NCBI RefSeq assembly: GCF_016775155.1
Contig: NZ_JAEUGD010000004.1
Span: 1-64,000, forward strand
Length of the DNA stretch: 64,000 nt
Direction: 5' to 3'
Source of the DNA: Fulvivirga marina
GTDB taxonomy: Bacteria; Bacteroidota; Bacteroidia; Cytophagales; Cyclobacteriaceae
A model generated the notes under the pieces. That model saw only the letters and a program-made list of their open reading frames with translations. It was not told the DNA's origin and searched no databases. The first letter of the stretch is position 1. Each line of letters starts with the position of its first letter. This document shows positions 48,022-56,218 of the stretch, piece after piece. Made by a program: the position numbers and the translations under genes.

Positions 48022-50118
48022 ATGAAGAATTTTTTGACCTTATTTTTTATTTCTGTGCTCTCTTTTGGCGCTATGGCGCAGAATGATGAAGATTTATATG
48101 AATTGTCTCTGGAGGACCTCATGCAAATCGAGATATATTCTGTCTCTAAAAAGGCAGAATCACTTTTTGATGCGCCACTTTCAAGCTCTACATTAACAGC
48201 TGATGAAATTGTTAATTCTGGTGCAACCAGCATTCCCGAAGCCTTGCGTCTTGTTCCTGGCCTAATTGTAAGGGAGCAAGCCAATGGTGTTTACGATGTA
48301 CATTTAAGAGGGCTGGATAACCTTACAAGGTATAGTAATGGAGCCGATGCCAGCAACCTGATCACCTTGATTATGATTGATGGCCGGCCTATTTTCAACA
48401 ATAACCTTGGAGGTGTGTACTGGGAAGCTATTCCTATCAGTTTAATTGATGTAGAAAGGATCGAGATAGTAAGAGGGCCTTCTGCTCCATTGTACGGACC
48501 CAATGCAGTTGCTGGTGTAATCAACATTATTACCAAGAACGTAACAAAAGAGGGTTTAACTGCTCAGGCTGACCTTAGAGCAGGTAATGCTAACACGCAA
48601 ATAGGCGGTATTAACCTAGGTTATAAATTCAGTAATAAATTCAGTGCTTCTGTATCAGGAAATTTTGAAATGCGTGATAGACACGATGACCTGTATTTTG
48701 ACTATGCATCCGGATCATTTACCAATTATGAAAACATAGCAGGGCTTGCCTCCGATTACATTGAAGACAAGGACCAATCTCTGGATAAAAGGGGAATGAA
48801 CCTTTTCATGGACTTCACCCCTACAGAAAAGTTCAGTGTACAACTTCAATCAGGTATACAAGAAGCTTCTATTCAGAAAGTTTATCAAGACAACTTTTAT
48901 ACTCCTTTCTCAACTTCGAGCTATGAGTCAAAATATGCAAGTCTCAGCGCTACATATGGTAATCTGACAGGAAGGTTTTCATTTGTTGATGGCTATGATA
49001 ACCTTGAGGAAGGCTCCACTTTCCCATTACTCAAATACGATTACAAAACTATTGATGCATCGGTTGAATACGATTGGAGTATATCAGAAAAACTTTCCAT
49101 ACGCCCAGGTGTAAGCTACCAGTCTGCACAATATAGCGACGAACCGTACATTGCTCCTGAATCTGGTATTTTGGGTGTATTAAATAATGAACAGACCATC
49201 GAAAGCTTTGCCGGTTCTTTTGGTATAGATTATGATATTACCGAGGCATGGAGACTAGTGGGTGGTATCCGAATGGATAAATTCTCTACTCCCGATGAGG
49301 CCTATATTTCTTATCAGTTGGCCTCCACATACAATATCAATGAAAACAATCTGATAAGAGCTGTGTATGCAAAATCCAATAGTGGATCATTTATAGGCCC
49401 CAATTATGTCAATATAGTTTTCCCCAGAAATGGAGACATCGTTTCTTATTCAGGAAATAAAAACCTTGACTTATTCCAGATCCAAATGGTGGAACTTGGG
49501 TACAGAACAAAGATATCAGGCAACTTTGAATTAAATGCTGAATTGTTCCATCAGACCGCTGAAAATGCATACATTACACTTTTAGATGCTGAACCTGGGG
49601 CTGTGTATTATTCGTATGAAAACATTGATGCAAAAGCAACACAAAACGGATTGACTTTGTCTGCTAATTATGTAGCAAACAATAAATTTCAGATAAAACC
49701 TTTTATTACTTATCAACAAACAGAGGTTAAGGATCTACCTACAGGATTCAGAACAACTGCTATTGATCCTGTAAACAACATCAGCAATACAGTGACGGTC
49801 GACAATGACCAAACTCCATCTTTGTTTGGTGGGTTGTACCTGAATTACAAACCGGTTAAGAACCTCAACATCAATCTTAACCCGTATTACATGAGCGAAC
49901 AAAGCCAATACAGCTTTTATAGCTTTGCAAATCCAACATCAGATGTTGGTGAAGTTGACAGCAAGTTGATCATCAATGCGAAGGTGGCATATGATGTAAC
50001 CAAGAACATTAACATTTATATAAACGCAAGAAACCTGTCTGGTACTGATAGTAGAGAATATATAGGGGCGGACAGGAACACTGGGTTAATACTAGGTGGA
50101 GTAAGAGTGAAGTTGTAA
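48022..50118 (+). CDS. TonB-dependent outer-membrane receptor
   Basis: A 698-residue protein with a signal peptide (1-20, AMAQ). The plug domain (about 45-170) has SIPEALRLVPGLIVREQANGVYDVHLRGL and VERIEIVRGPSAPLYGPNAVAGVINIITK. A 22-strand-type barrel ends GGVRVKL. It lacks the carboxypeptidase-like N-terminal domain of SusC types and resembles cobalamin/catecholate receptors. With the upstream YfiR-like gene it forms a unit also seen with sensor kinases in other bacteria. The ligand is unknown. A clear terminator follows. Confidence 0.92.
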   Translation: MKNFLTLFFISVLSFGAMAQNDEDLYELSLEDLMQIEIYSVSKKAESLFDAPLSSSTLTADEIVNSGATSIPEALRLVPGLIVREQANGVYDVHLRGLDNLTRYSNGADASNLITLIMIDGRPIFNNNLGGVYWEAIPISLIDVERIEIVRGPSAPLYGPNAVAGVINIITKNVTKEGLTAQADLRAGNANTQIGGINLGYKFSNKFSASVSGNFEMRDRHDDLYFDYASGSFTNYENIAGLASDYIEDKDQSLDKRGMNLFMDFTPTEKFSVQLQSGIQEASIQKVYQDNFYTPFSTSSYESKYASLSATYGNLTGRFSFVDGYDNLEEGSTFPLLKYDYKTIDASVEYDWSISEKLSIRPGVSYQSAQYSDEPYIAPESGILGVLNNEQTIESFAGSFGIDYDITEAWRLVGGIRMDKFSTPDEAYISYQLASTYNINENNLIRAVYAKSNSGSFIGPNYVNIVFPRNGDIVSYSGNKNLDLFQIQMVELGYRTKISGNFELNAELFHQTAENAYITLLDAEPGAVYYSYENIDAKATQNGLTLSANYVANNKFQIKPFITYQQTEVKDLPTGFRTTAIDPVNNISNTVTVDNDQTPSLFGGLYLNYKPVKNLNINLNPYYMSEQSQYSFYSFANPTSDVGEVDSKLIINAKVAYDVTKNINIYINARNLSGTDSREYIGADRNTGLILGGVRVKL

Positions 50119-50138
50119 GATGAGTAAGTGTGCGATGA

Positions 50139-50174
50139 AAAAGAGGGCTGCTATGTACGAAGCAGCCCCCTTTT
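50139..50174 (+). terminator. Terminator after TonB receptor
   Basis: GGGCTGCT/AGCAGCCC stem with an 8-base loop, preceded by an A-run and followed by CCTTTT. Confidence 0.85.
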
Positions 50175-50218
50175 CATTTCAGCACTTTTAGTTAAAGTAC
50201 CAAATTTCTCCATTCGAG

Positions 50219-51886
50219 CTATAGCCCCAGAACTTCAACTCCCTGCTCAAAAACAATGTCTACAGGTATACCTTGCTTGGACAGTTCATCCAGATCTCTT
50301 TGCAATTCAGGCTTAATCAATGCTTTCTCATCCACTAGTTGTTTCACTCCCTCATAGTCACCATCACCTTGTAAAGTCAGTATCTTCTCGGATAGGGAGT
50401 TCATCGCTTCCTGCATTTTTCCGAAATTGATCTTATAAGTACCCTTTTGCTCATCCTTTGTAAATGCCCCCTGATCTTTGAAGTAATTAAATCTTACCAT
50501 ATTGGCCTTACCATGAGCACTTGAAGCTCCAAATCTTACAGAACGGAATATGCTAGCCATAAAGGTGGTATAATAATCCATCAACTCTCCTTCAATCTCA
50601 CCATTCTCATGAAGCTTGGTGATCATATAAAGTCCTAATACATCAGCCTTACCTTCTTCGAGCGCTGATGCATGCTCTTTCAGTGCCTCCCGAACGGTAG
50701 TCTTACCATTGATAGTATTTTTGATTCCCAAGCCATGAGCTACCTCATGAAACATGGTATTGGCAAAGAAGGCATCAAAAGTAATATGTTTTTGCTGTTC
50801 TTCATCAATGAGCACTTTGGAAATAGGAACAAGTATTTCATCGAACTTAGCTTTCATAGCATTCTTCAACTGAGACCTTCTGGTTCCTTTCTTCAATTGT
50901 ACCTCCTCATCATTAGGCAAATTAACTGCTATTGTTTTGCTTCCTGCATTGCAATCACCGGCGTAATAAATAACATCGAATGCCGCTAATTGAGAGTCTG
51001 TACCGGGCTTTTCCTTCTTGTATTTATCATCTACCGGCAATCCTTTTTGTAATTCAGGCAGAAGTGTAGCGTATTTAGCCAGGCGCTTGCTCCATTCCAT
51101 GTCTTTTACAAGCACATAAGTTTCATGCGCAGCTTTATAGCCATAAAGTTGATCTTCATAGGTCTCAATAGGTCCTGTAATAATATCGATCTGATTGGTT
51201 TTCATGTCCATCCATGCTATGTCACTTTCATAGTAGTTATCTGTCAAAAGTGCTTCGGCACGCAGGTTAAGGTATTTTTTCAGTTCGGCATTATCAGCAA
51301 GTTCTGCGGCCTTTTTCAAAAGATCCGACGCTTTCTTAACCTGCTCTTCAAACATGACATGAAAGGGAATAGAAGTAAGCTCACCAGTAGAATCCCTTCT
51401 AATAAAAGTATATAATGAAGTTTTATCTTCAATGTTAGCAGCTTCAAACTCCTCCTTGGTCATGTCAACAGGATAATAATTAGCTCCGGCAGGTTTATAC
51501 CCCACTCCCTCAATAAATGGTTTGTTTCCATTTAAACGATCCCAAGGTCCATAATTGATCTTTACAAATTTTTTAGCGGCATCGTTGTCTAATGTACTAA
51601 TTAAAGAATCTTTATGTCCATAAGCCTCAAACCAAAAAAGCTCATCCATAATCTCTCCCACCTCAATCAACATGGGGATCATCTGCTTTTGGTTTTCAGA
51701 AAGTGTGGTAACGTCAGTCGTTAATCTTACCGTGGTATACTTATTGAGCAGGGAATTGAGAACAGAATCTTTCTTAGGTTCTGCCTCAACCTCTACTACA
51801 GATGATTCCTCTTGCTTTTGGTTACAGGCCGTAAATAGTAAGGGGATTAAAGCAACTATAGATAACTTGAAAAAGAATTTTGACAT
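50219..51886 (-). CDS. M49-family (dipeptidyl peptidase III-like) lipoprotein, HExxH subtype
   Basis: A 555-residue lipoprotein with lipobox FTAC (C21). The zinc site is H380-E-V-A-H384, with the second motif E410-EGKAD replacing EECRAE. Most M49 enzymes have the six-residue HExxGH; the five-residue form is known from a minority of bacterial members such as that of Caldithrix abyssi. Length and helical architecture fit M49. It would remove dipeptides from peptides in the periplasm. It is convergent with the TonB receptor gene and possibly follows the DUF4249 gene upstream. Confidence 0.85.
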   Translation of the reverse strand: MSKFFFKLSIVALIPLLFTACNQKQEESSVVEVEAEPKKDSVLNSLLNKYTTVRLTTDVTTLSENQKQMIPMLIEVGEIMDELFWFEAYGHKDSLISTLDNDAAKKFVKINYGPWDRLNGNKPFIEGVGYKPAGANYYPVDMTKEEFEAANIEDKTSLYTFIRRDSTGELTSIPFHVMFEEQVKKASDLLKKAAELADNAELKKYLNLRAEALLTDNYYESDIAWMDMKTNQIDIITGPIETYEDQLYGYKAAHETYVLVKDMEWSKRLAKYATLLPELQKGLPVDDKYKKEKPGTDSQLAAFDVIYYAGDCNAGSKTIAVNLPNDEEVQLKKGTRRSQLKNAMKAKFDEILVPISKVLIDEEQQKHITFDAFFANTMFHEVAHGLGIKNTINGKTTVREALKEHASALEEGKADVLGLYMITKLHENGEIEGELMDYYTTFMASIFRSVRFGASSAHGKANMVRFNYFKDQGAFTKDEQKGTYKINFGKMQEAMNSLSEKILTLQGDGDYEGVKQLVDEKALIKPELQRDLDELSKQGIPVDIVFEQGVEVLGL

Positions 51887-51939
51887 TTTATTAAGTTTTG
51901 GTTTTCACCGAAATTAATAAAAAGCCTTGAACCCAGTGA

Positions 51940-52851
51940 TTATTCTTTCAGTTTTTTACCTTTTCCACTAACTGCCGCCACATTAAAAAAACCTACCACA
52001 CCTTTACCAGTGTTTTCCGTAGCATAAATATTTGTAGGTACATTAGCTAATGGCTGTGCGAAAAGTTCGCTAAATCCGCCCGGTCTGTCTGTTTGAATGA
52101 CAACTTCTGTAAGAAAATAAAAAGCCTCATTAGAAATTGAATGTATCTCTACATAAATAGAGTCTCCCAGGTCATACGGAGGAATAAAATCGTCATCCTC
52201 ATCAAGGTCTACCGGGTTTATTCCCCGACGAATGGGCTCAATAAATGTAATTCCATCAAAATTACTACCTTCAGTAAAGGCTGCATCAAAGGCAAGGTTC
52301 ACCTCCTGAGGTTTGTTGAGTAACACACCATTTTTATAAGCCCTTATCCAATAGCTGTCTCCAACCCCTACCTGATCACGTGCCCAAACTTCAGCCAGAT
52401 ACGACTCAGGAAAAAAGGGAGTCTCTTCCTCATAAGTAAATGATATACTGTCTACCTGAGCCGTTCTGTTCATAGTAGTTGCTGACAGGTAGCTGTCTCC
52501 ATCCTGCAATTGTATATTCAGGGTATACACATTACCAATTTTACCCAGAGTAGGGTTGACAGCCGTTGGAGTCCATACATATTTACCGGCATCATGTTCC
52601 ATAAAACTATAGATCTTACCCTCATTATCCTTTACAGTAACAGTAGCCCCGGACACCTCTGGAGGTAAACTCTGCTCAAAGTATGGCTGAGACATAGTGA
52701 GTCTAATAACCTGATCTTCTGGTTTATCATTGATCCAGGCATCTACCACTAAAACAGGGTCAGCTTTGTCCAGATCAACATCAATAGTATCTTCACATGC
52801 GCCAGACAATATGGAGATGACAAATATGTATATAAGCATTCTGATATTCAT
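51940..52851 (-). CDS. DUF4249 lipoprotein, copy 1
   Basis: A 303-residue lipoprotein (lipobox SGAC, C19). The N-terminal signature CEDTIDVDLDKADPVLVVDAWINDKPEDQVIRL and beta-rich body are those of DUF4249, a family encoded beside TonB receptors in Bacteroidota. It may be the surface partner that captures the ligand. It starts five bases after its receptor's stop. It is related to copy 2 at 55377. Confidence 0.85.
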   Translation of the reverse strand: MNIRMLIYIFVISILSGACEDTIDVDLDKADPVLVVDAWINDKPEDQVIRLTMSQPYFEQSLPPEVSGATVTVKDNEGKIYSFMEHDAGKYVWTPTAVNPTLGKIGNVYTLNIQLQDGDSYLSATTMNRTAQVDSISFTYEEETPFFPESYLAEVWARDQVGVGDSYWIRAYKNGVLLNKPQEVNLAFDAAFTEGSNFDGITFIEPIRRGINPVDLDEDDDFIPPYDLGDSIYVEIHSISNEAFYFLTEVVIQTDRPGGFSELFAQPLANVPTNIYATENTGKGVVGFFNVAAVSGKGKKLKE

Positions 52852-52856
52852 GGCTG

Positions 52857-55244
52857 TTAAAACTTAAAATTATAAGAAATCGACGGGATAATAGTACCGA
52901 CAATGGCAACACGCGTTGCTTCAGTATTAATCGCTTCTCCAGACATTACTCGATCTTCATCCTGTGAAAAATAGATTGAGAATGGATTTTTTCGTCCGTA
53001 TACATTATAAAAGGAGAACACCCAATAATCTTCGTTTTTCCTCTCTTTTCCTTTTTTCATCTTTTTACCCTCAAGTCGTAGCGACAGGTCCAGGCGATGG
53101 TAGCTTTCCAATCTGATGTTATTCCTTCCTTCATCAGAAATATAAGGAATAAGTATATCCTGCACTACATAACGTGATGTAGGAAATGTAGTTGGCGTAC
53201 CCGTTACAAAGGTAAAGTTACCCGATAATGATATGCGCTCATTCAGATCGTAAAAGGCTGCTACTTTGAGGTTATGGGTTTGATCATAGCGGGTAGGATA
53301 CCACTTTCCATCATTAATTCCTTCGACTTGTAATTCCGTACGGCCCAATGTATAACTTACCCAGCCATTCAGATTACCTACATTCTTTTTTAAATAAAGT
53401 TCAAGACCATAAGCTCTACCGTCCCCACTAAGCAAATCTCCTTCCAAATATTCATTGATCAGAATATCAGCACCGTCAATATAGTCAACCTGATGTTTGG
53501 CCAGGCGTGTATACACCTCAACAGAAGCCTCATAGTCATTTCCTTCCCCAAAGTTTCTAAAGTACCCCAGCGCGAACTGATCTCCTATTTGAGGCTTCAG
53601 GTTATTTGATGAGGGAACCCAAACATCCAGAGGGTTTGATGCAGTAGTGTTTGAAACAAGATGAATATACTGTGACATGCGGTTATAGCTTCCCTTTATA
53701 GAGCTACTTGCATTGAACTGATATTTAAATGAAAACCTGGGTTCAAGGTTTGAGTAGGTCTGAATGGTTTCCCACCTGTCATAGTTTTTAACACCTGTCA
53801 TTGGCTTTCTTTCTCCTGGCTCTGCATCTCCATACTCATAGGCTACACCAGGCCCCAGATAGCGAAACATGGAATATCTCAACCCATATTCTGCAGAAAA
53901 TCTATCGCTAAGCTCATGCTTATTACTCAGGTATACAGCAGACTCCAGGTTGTACTTTTTATCCAGGCTAAAATCTATACGTTCCCCAGCACTTACTCCT
54001 ACCGCATTGGCTGGCTCAAAGGTGTAATAGATAAATGATCCTCCGAAACTTACTTCGTTATAGTTGTTAACAAAGTAAGTGAATTCGGGCTTGAACATGT
54101 AATTTGTAACATCGGAGTCCCAGGTAAACTTATCCCTGGCATCTTCGCCAAACTCCAACTGATAATCATATTTACTATATACCGCCGTGAAATTTGAAAA
54201 AAGCCTGGCATTGAAAACGTGGTTCCACCTCAAACTGGCTGTTTTGCTTCCCCAATTAAAGCCTTGATTTTCATCAAATTCAAAAACATCTCTTCCAAAA
54301 TACCCTGACAGGTACAATCTATTATTCTTGTCAAAATCATAATTGGTCTTCATGGTCAGATCATAAAAATTCAAGCCTACATCCCCTAGATCCTGCAAAA
54401 AGGGTCTGGCAAGAATATCGATATACGACCTTCTCCCTGCTAATATAAAGGAAGACTTGTCTTTAACTATTGGCGCTTCCAGAGCAAGACGGCTAAACAC
54501 AGTCCCGATACCTCCGTTAGCTTCAAAACGCTTACTATTTCCTTCTTTGGTGCGAACATCAAGAAGTGAAGCTATACGACCTCCATGCTGCGCAGGAATG
54601 GCTCCTTTGTACAATTTGGTGTCCTTGACAGCATCAGGATTGAAAACAGAAAAGAACCCAAATAAGTGAGAAGAGTTATAGACTGGTGCTTCATCTAAAA
54701 GAATAAGATTCTGCCCAACACCTCCTCCACGTACATTAAAACCCGCTGCACCCTCACCTACTGTACTGACTCCCGGAAGTAATTGGATACTCTTTAAAAC
54801 ATCAACCTCTCCTAAAAATGCAGGTAGCTTTCGAATGGTTTGAATATCCAGTTTATTTGTGCTCATTTCAGTACTGGTTACATTGGCATCCACTCGTTCT
54901 CCTGAAATTACTACCTCCTCCAGTTGCTGACTCTCTCCCGCCATCTCCAAATTGAGTCGCTGATTTTTTATAAGCTCCACCTGCTTCACAATAGGTTGGT
55001 ACCCTACATAGGTGAACTCAATAATATATTTTCCAGGAGGCAAGGTGACCGAATAAAACCCATAGACATTTGATGCCGATCCGCTCTTGGTTTCACGAAC
55101 AAAAACGGTAGCTCCGATCAAAGCTTCTCCATCATCCGCATCCTTAATATATCCGCTGAGCGTTACTTTCTGCTGAGCAATCAGAGAACTAACTGAACAT
55201 AATAAAACAAATATGGCTAAAAATCGAAATGTACGTTTGGGCAT
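52857..55244 (-). CDS. TonB-dependent receptor with CarboxypepD_reg domain, copy 1
   Basis: A 795-residue outer-membrane receptor: signal (1-23), carboxypeptidase-regulatory-like domain (24-105, LSGYIKDADDGEALIGATVFV), plug (115-225, VDVLKSIQLLPGVSTVGEGAAGFNVRGGG), barrel to the terminal aromatic (SISYNFKF). The pairing with a DUF4249 lipoprotein is typical. It is clearly paralogous to the next receptor, sharing SSFI-x-GRRSY and DPSHLFG-like motifs. The substrate is unknown. Confidence 0.92.
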   Translation of the reverse strand: MPKRTFRFLAIFVLLCSVSSLIAQQKVTLSGYIKDADDGEALIGATVFVRETKSGSASNVYGFYSVTLPPGKYIIEFTYVGYQPIVKQVELIKNQRLNLEMAGESQQLEEVVISGERVDANVTSTEMSTNKLDIQTIRKLPAFLGEVDVLKSIQLLPGVSTVGEGAAGFNVRGGGVGQNLILLDEAPVYNSSHLFGFFSVFNPDAVKDTKLYKGAIPAQHGGRIASLLDVRTKEGNSKRFEANGGIGTVFSRLALEAPIVKDKSSFILAGRRSYIDILARPFLQDLGDVGLNFYDLTMKTNYDFDKNNRLYLSGYFGRDVFEFDENQGFNWGSKTASLRWNHVFNARLFSNFTAVYSKYDYQLEFGEDARDKFTWDSDVTNYMFKPEFTYFVNNYNEVSFGGSFIYYTFEPANAVGVSAGERIDFSLDKKYNLESAVYLSNKHELSDRFSAEYGLRYSMFRYLGPGVAYEYGDAEPGERKPMTGVKNYDRWETIQTYSNLEPRFSFKYQFNASSSIKGSYNRMSQYIHLVSNTTASNPLDVWVPSSNNLKPQIGDQFALGYFRNFGEGNDYEASVEVYTRLAKHQVDYIDGADILINEYLEGDLLSGDGRAYGLELYLKKNVGNLNGWVSYTLGRTELQVEGINDGKWYPTRYDQTHNLKVAAFYDLNERISLSGNFTFVTGTPTTFPTSRYVVQDILIPYISDEGRNNIRLESYHRLDLSLRLEGKKMKKGKERKNEDYWVFSFYNVYGRKNPFSIYFSQDEDRVMSGEAINTEATRVAIVGTIIPSISYNFKF

Positions 55245-55295
55245 GTCAGATTCTGGTAAATGATTTTATACAACTTGTGTGCAAATAACAGACAC

Positions 55296-55352
55296 GTAAG
55301 CCACAAAAATGTTCAGCTTTAGCAAAAAAACTTTAACATTTTTGTGGCTTAC
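55296..55352. repeat. 18-bp perfect inverted repeat between receptor units
   Basis: Bases 55296-55313 and 55335-55352 are exact reverse complements around a 21-base loop. They lie 24 bases past the DUF4249 copy 2 stop in the minus direction. It is probably a terminator or mRNA-stabilising stem separating the two receptor units; the following T-run is absent. Confidence 0.65.
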
Positions 55353-55376
55353 ATGTTTTGTCCAAATCGAACTCCG

Positions 55377-56213
55377 CTATTCGACTGCTATACTATCGCT
55401 GACTACAGCACTGACCTGGAAGTATCCAAGGGCAGCATTGGTAAGGTTGGACCTGGGGTTTGCTGGTGGAGGGGTGAACATACCTCCATCGGTATTAAGC
55501 AACGAAGACAGGTCGTTATAATAAATATAGCCCTGCCTTGAAATACTATACATTTCCACCCTTGCCCTATCTCCTAATTTATAGAAACCTGCTGTAGGGA
55601 TACCGTCAATACTTTCTCCCAACAAATCATCATTTGCATAATAAACGTCTGTTTCTGAATCTAACAAAAGAGAATCATTACGGTAAAATTTAAAAAGATA
55701 ATAATCCTCAGTTTCCTGAGGCTCTTTGGCATAGAAAAGTATTTCGTAAAAGTAACCTTCATCTTCAGGATCATCGTACTCCTCCTCATTTAAAGACACT
55801 TCTAGTGAATCGATGGCTGTAACAGGGTTAAGAACATCTGTTGCAGTATAAATCTCTGAGCCAACAGTTACAGTAAGCTTGTATGAACTGCCTACCTGGC
55901 CAGCAAAAACGTCTTCCGAAAGATAATAACCTTCATCATCCATACCTGACGGATTATGAACATAGTTAAATACATTACCCTGATCATCCTCAACGGTAAC
56001 GGCAGCATCTACCACACCTGAAAAATTCCCATTTGAATAAAACTCTCCCGACCGTGATACTTTTACATAGTGATGTTTTTCCTGATCTGTCACCAGTCCT
56101 TCGATCACTATTTTAGATTGAACCTGCTCAGAATCGAGTACTACAGTCTCCTCACAACCCATGAGACTTGCTGCGGTTATCAGTGCTAATAAGTATAGAA
56201 TATTTTTATTCAT
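55377..56213 (-). CDS. DUF4249 lipoprotein, copy 2
   Basis: A 278-residue lipoprotein (lipobox LMGC, C20). CEETVVLDSEQVQSKIVIEGLVTDQEKHHYVKVSRSG is the DUF4249 entry, and the ending SNLTNAALGYFQVSAV parallels GVVGFFNVAAV of copy 1. It starts five bases after its receptor, the same spacing as in copy 1. Confidence 0.85.
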   Translation of the reverse strand: MNKNILYLLALITAASLMGCEETVVLDSEQVQSKIVIEGLVTDQEKHHYVKVSRSGEFYSNGNFSGVVDAAVTVEDDQGNVFNYVHNPSGMDDEGYYLSEDVFAGQVGSSYKLTVTVGSEIYTATDVLNPVTAIDSLEVSLNEEEYDDPEDEGYFYEILFYAKEPQETEDYYLFKFYRNDSLLLDSETDVYYANDDLLGESIDGIPTAGFYKLGDRARVEMYSISRQGYIYYNDLSSLLNTDGGMFTPPPANPRSNLTNAALGYFQVSAVVSDSIAVE

Positions 56214-56218
56214 GGCTA

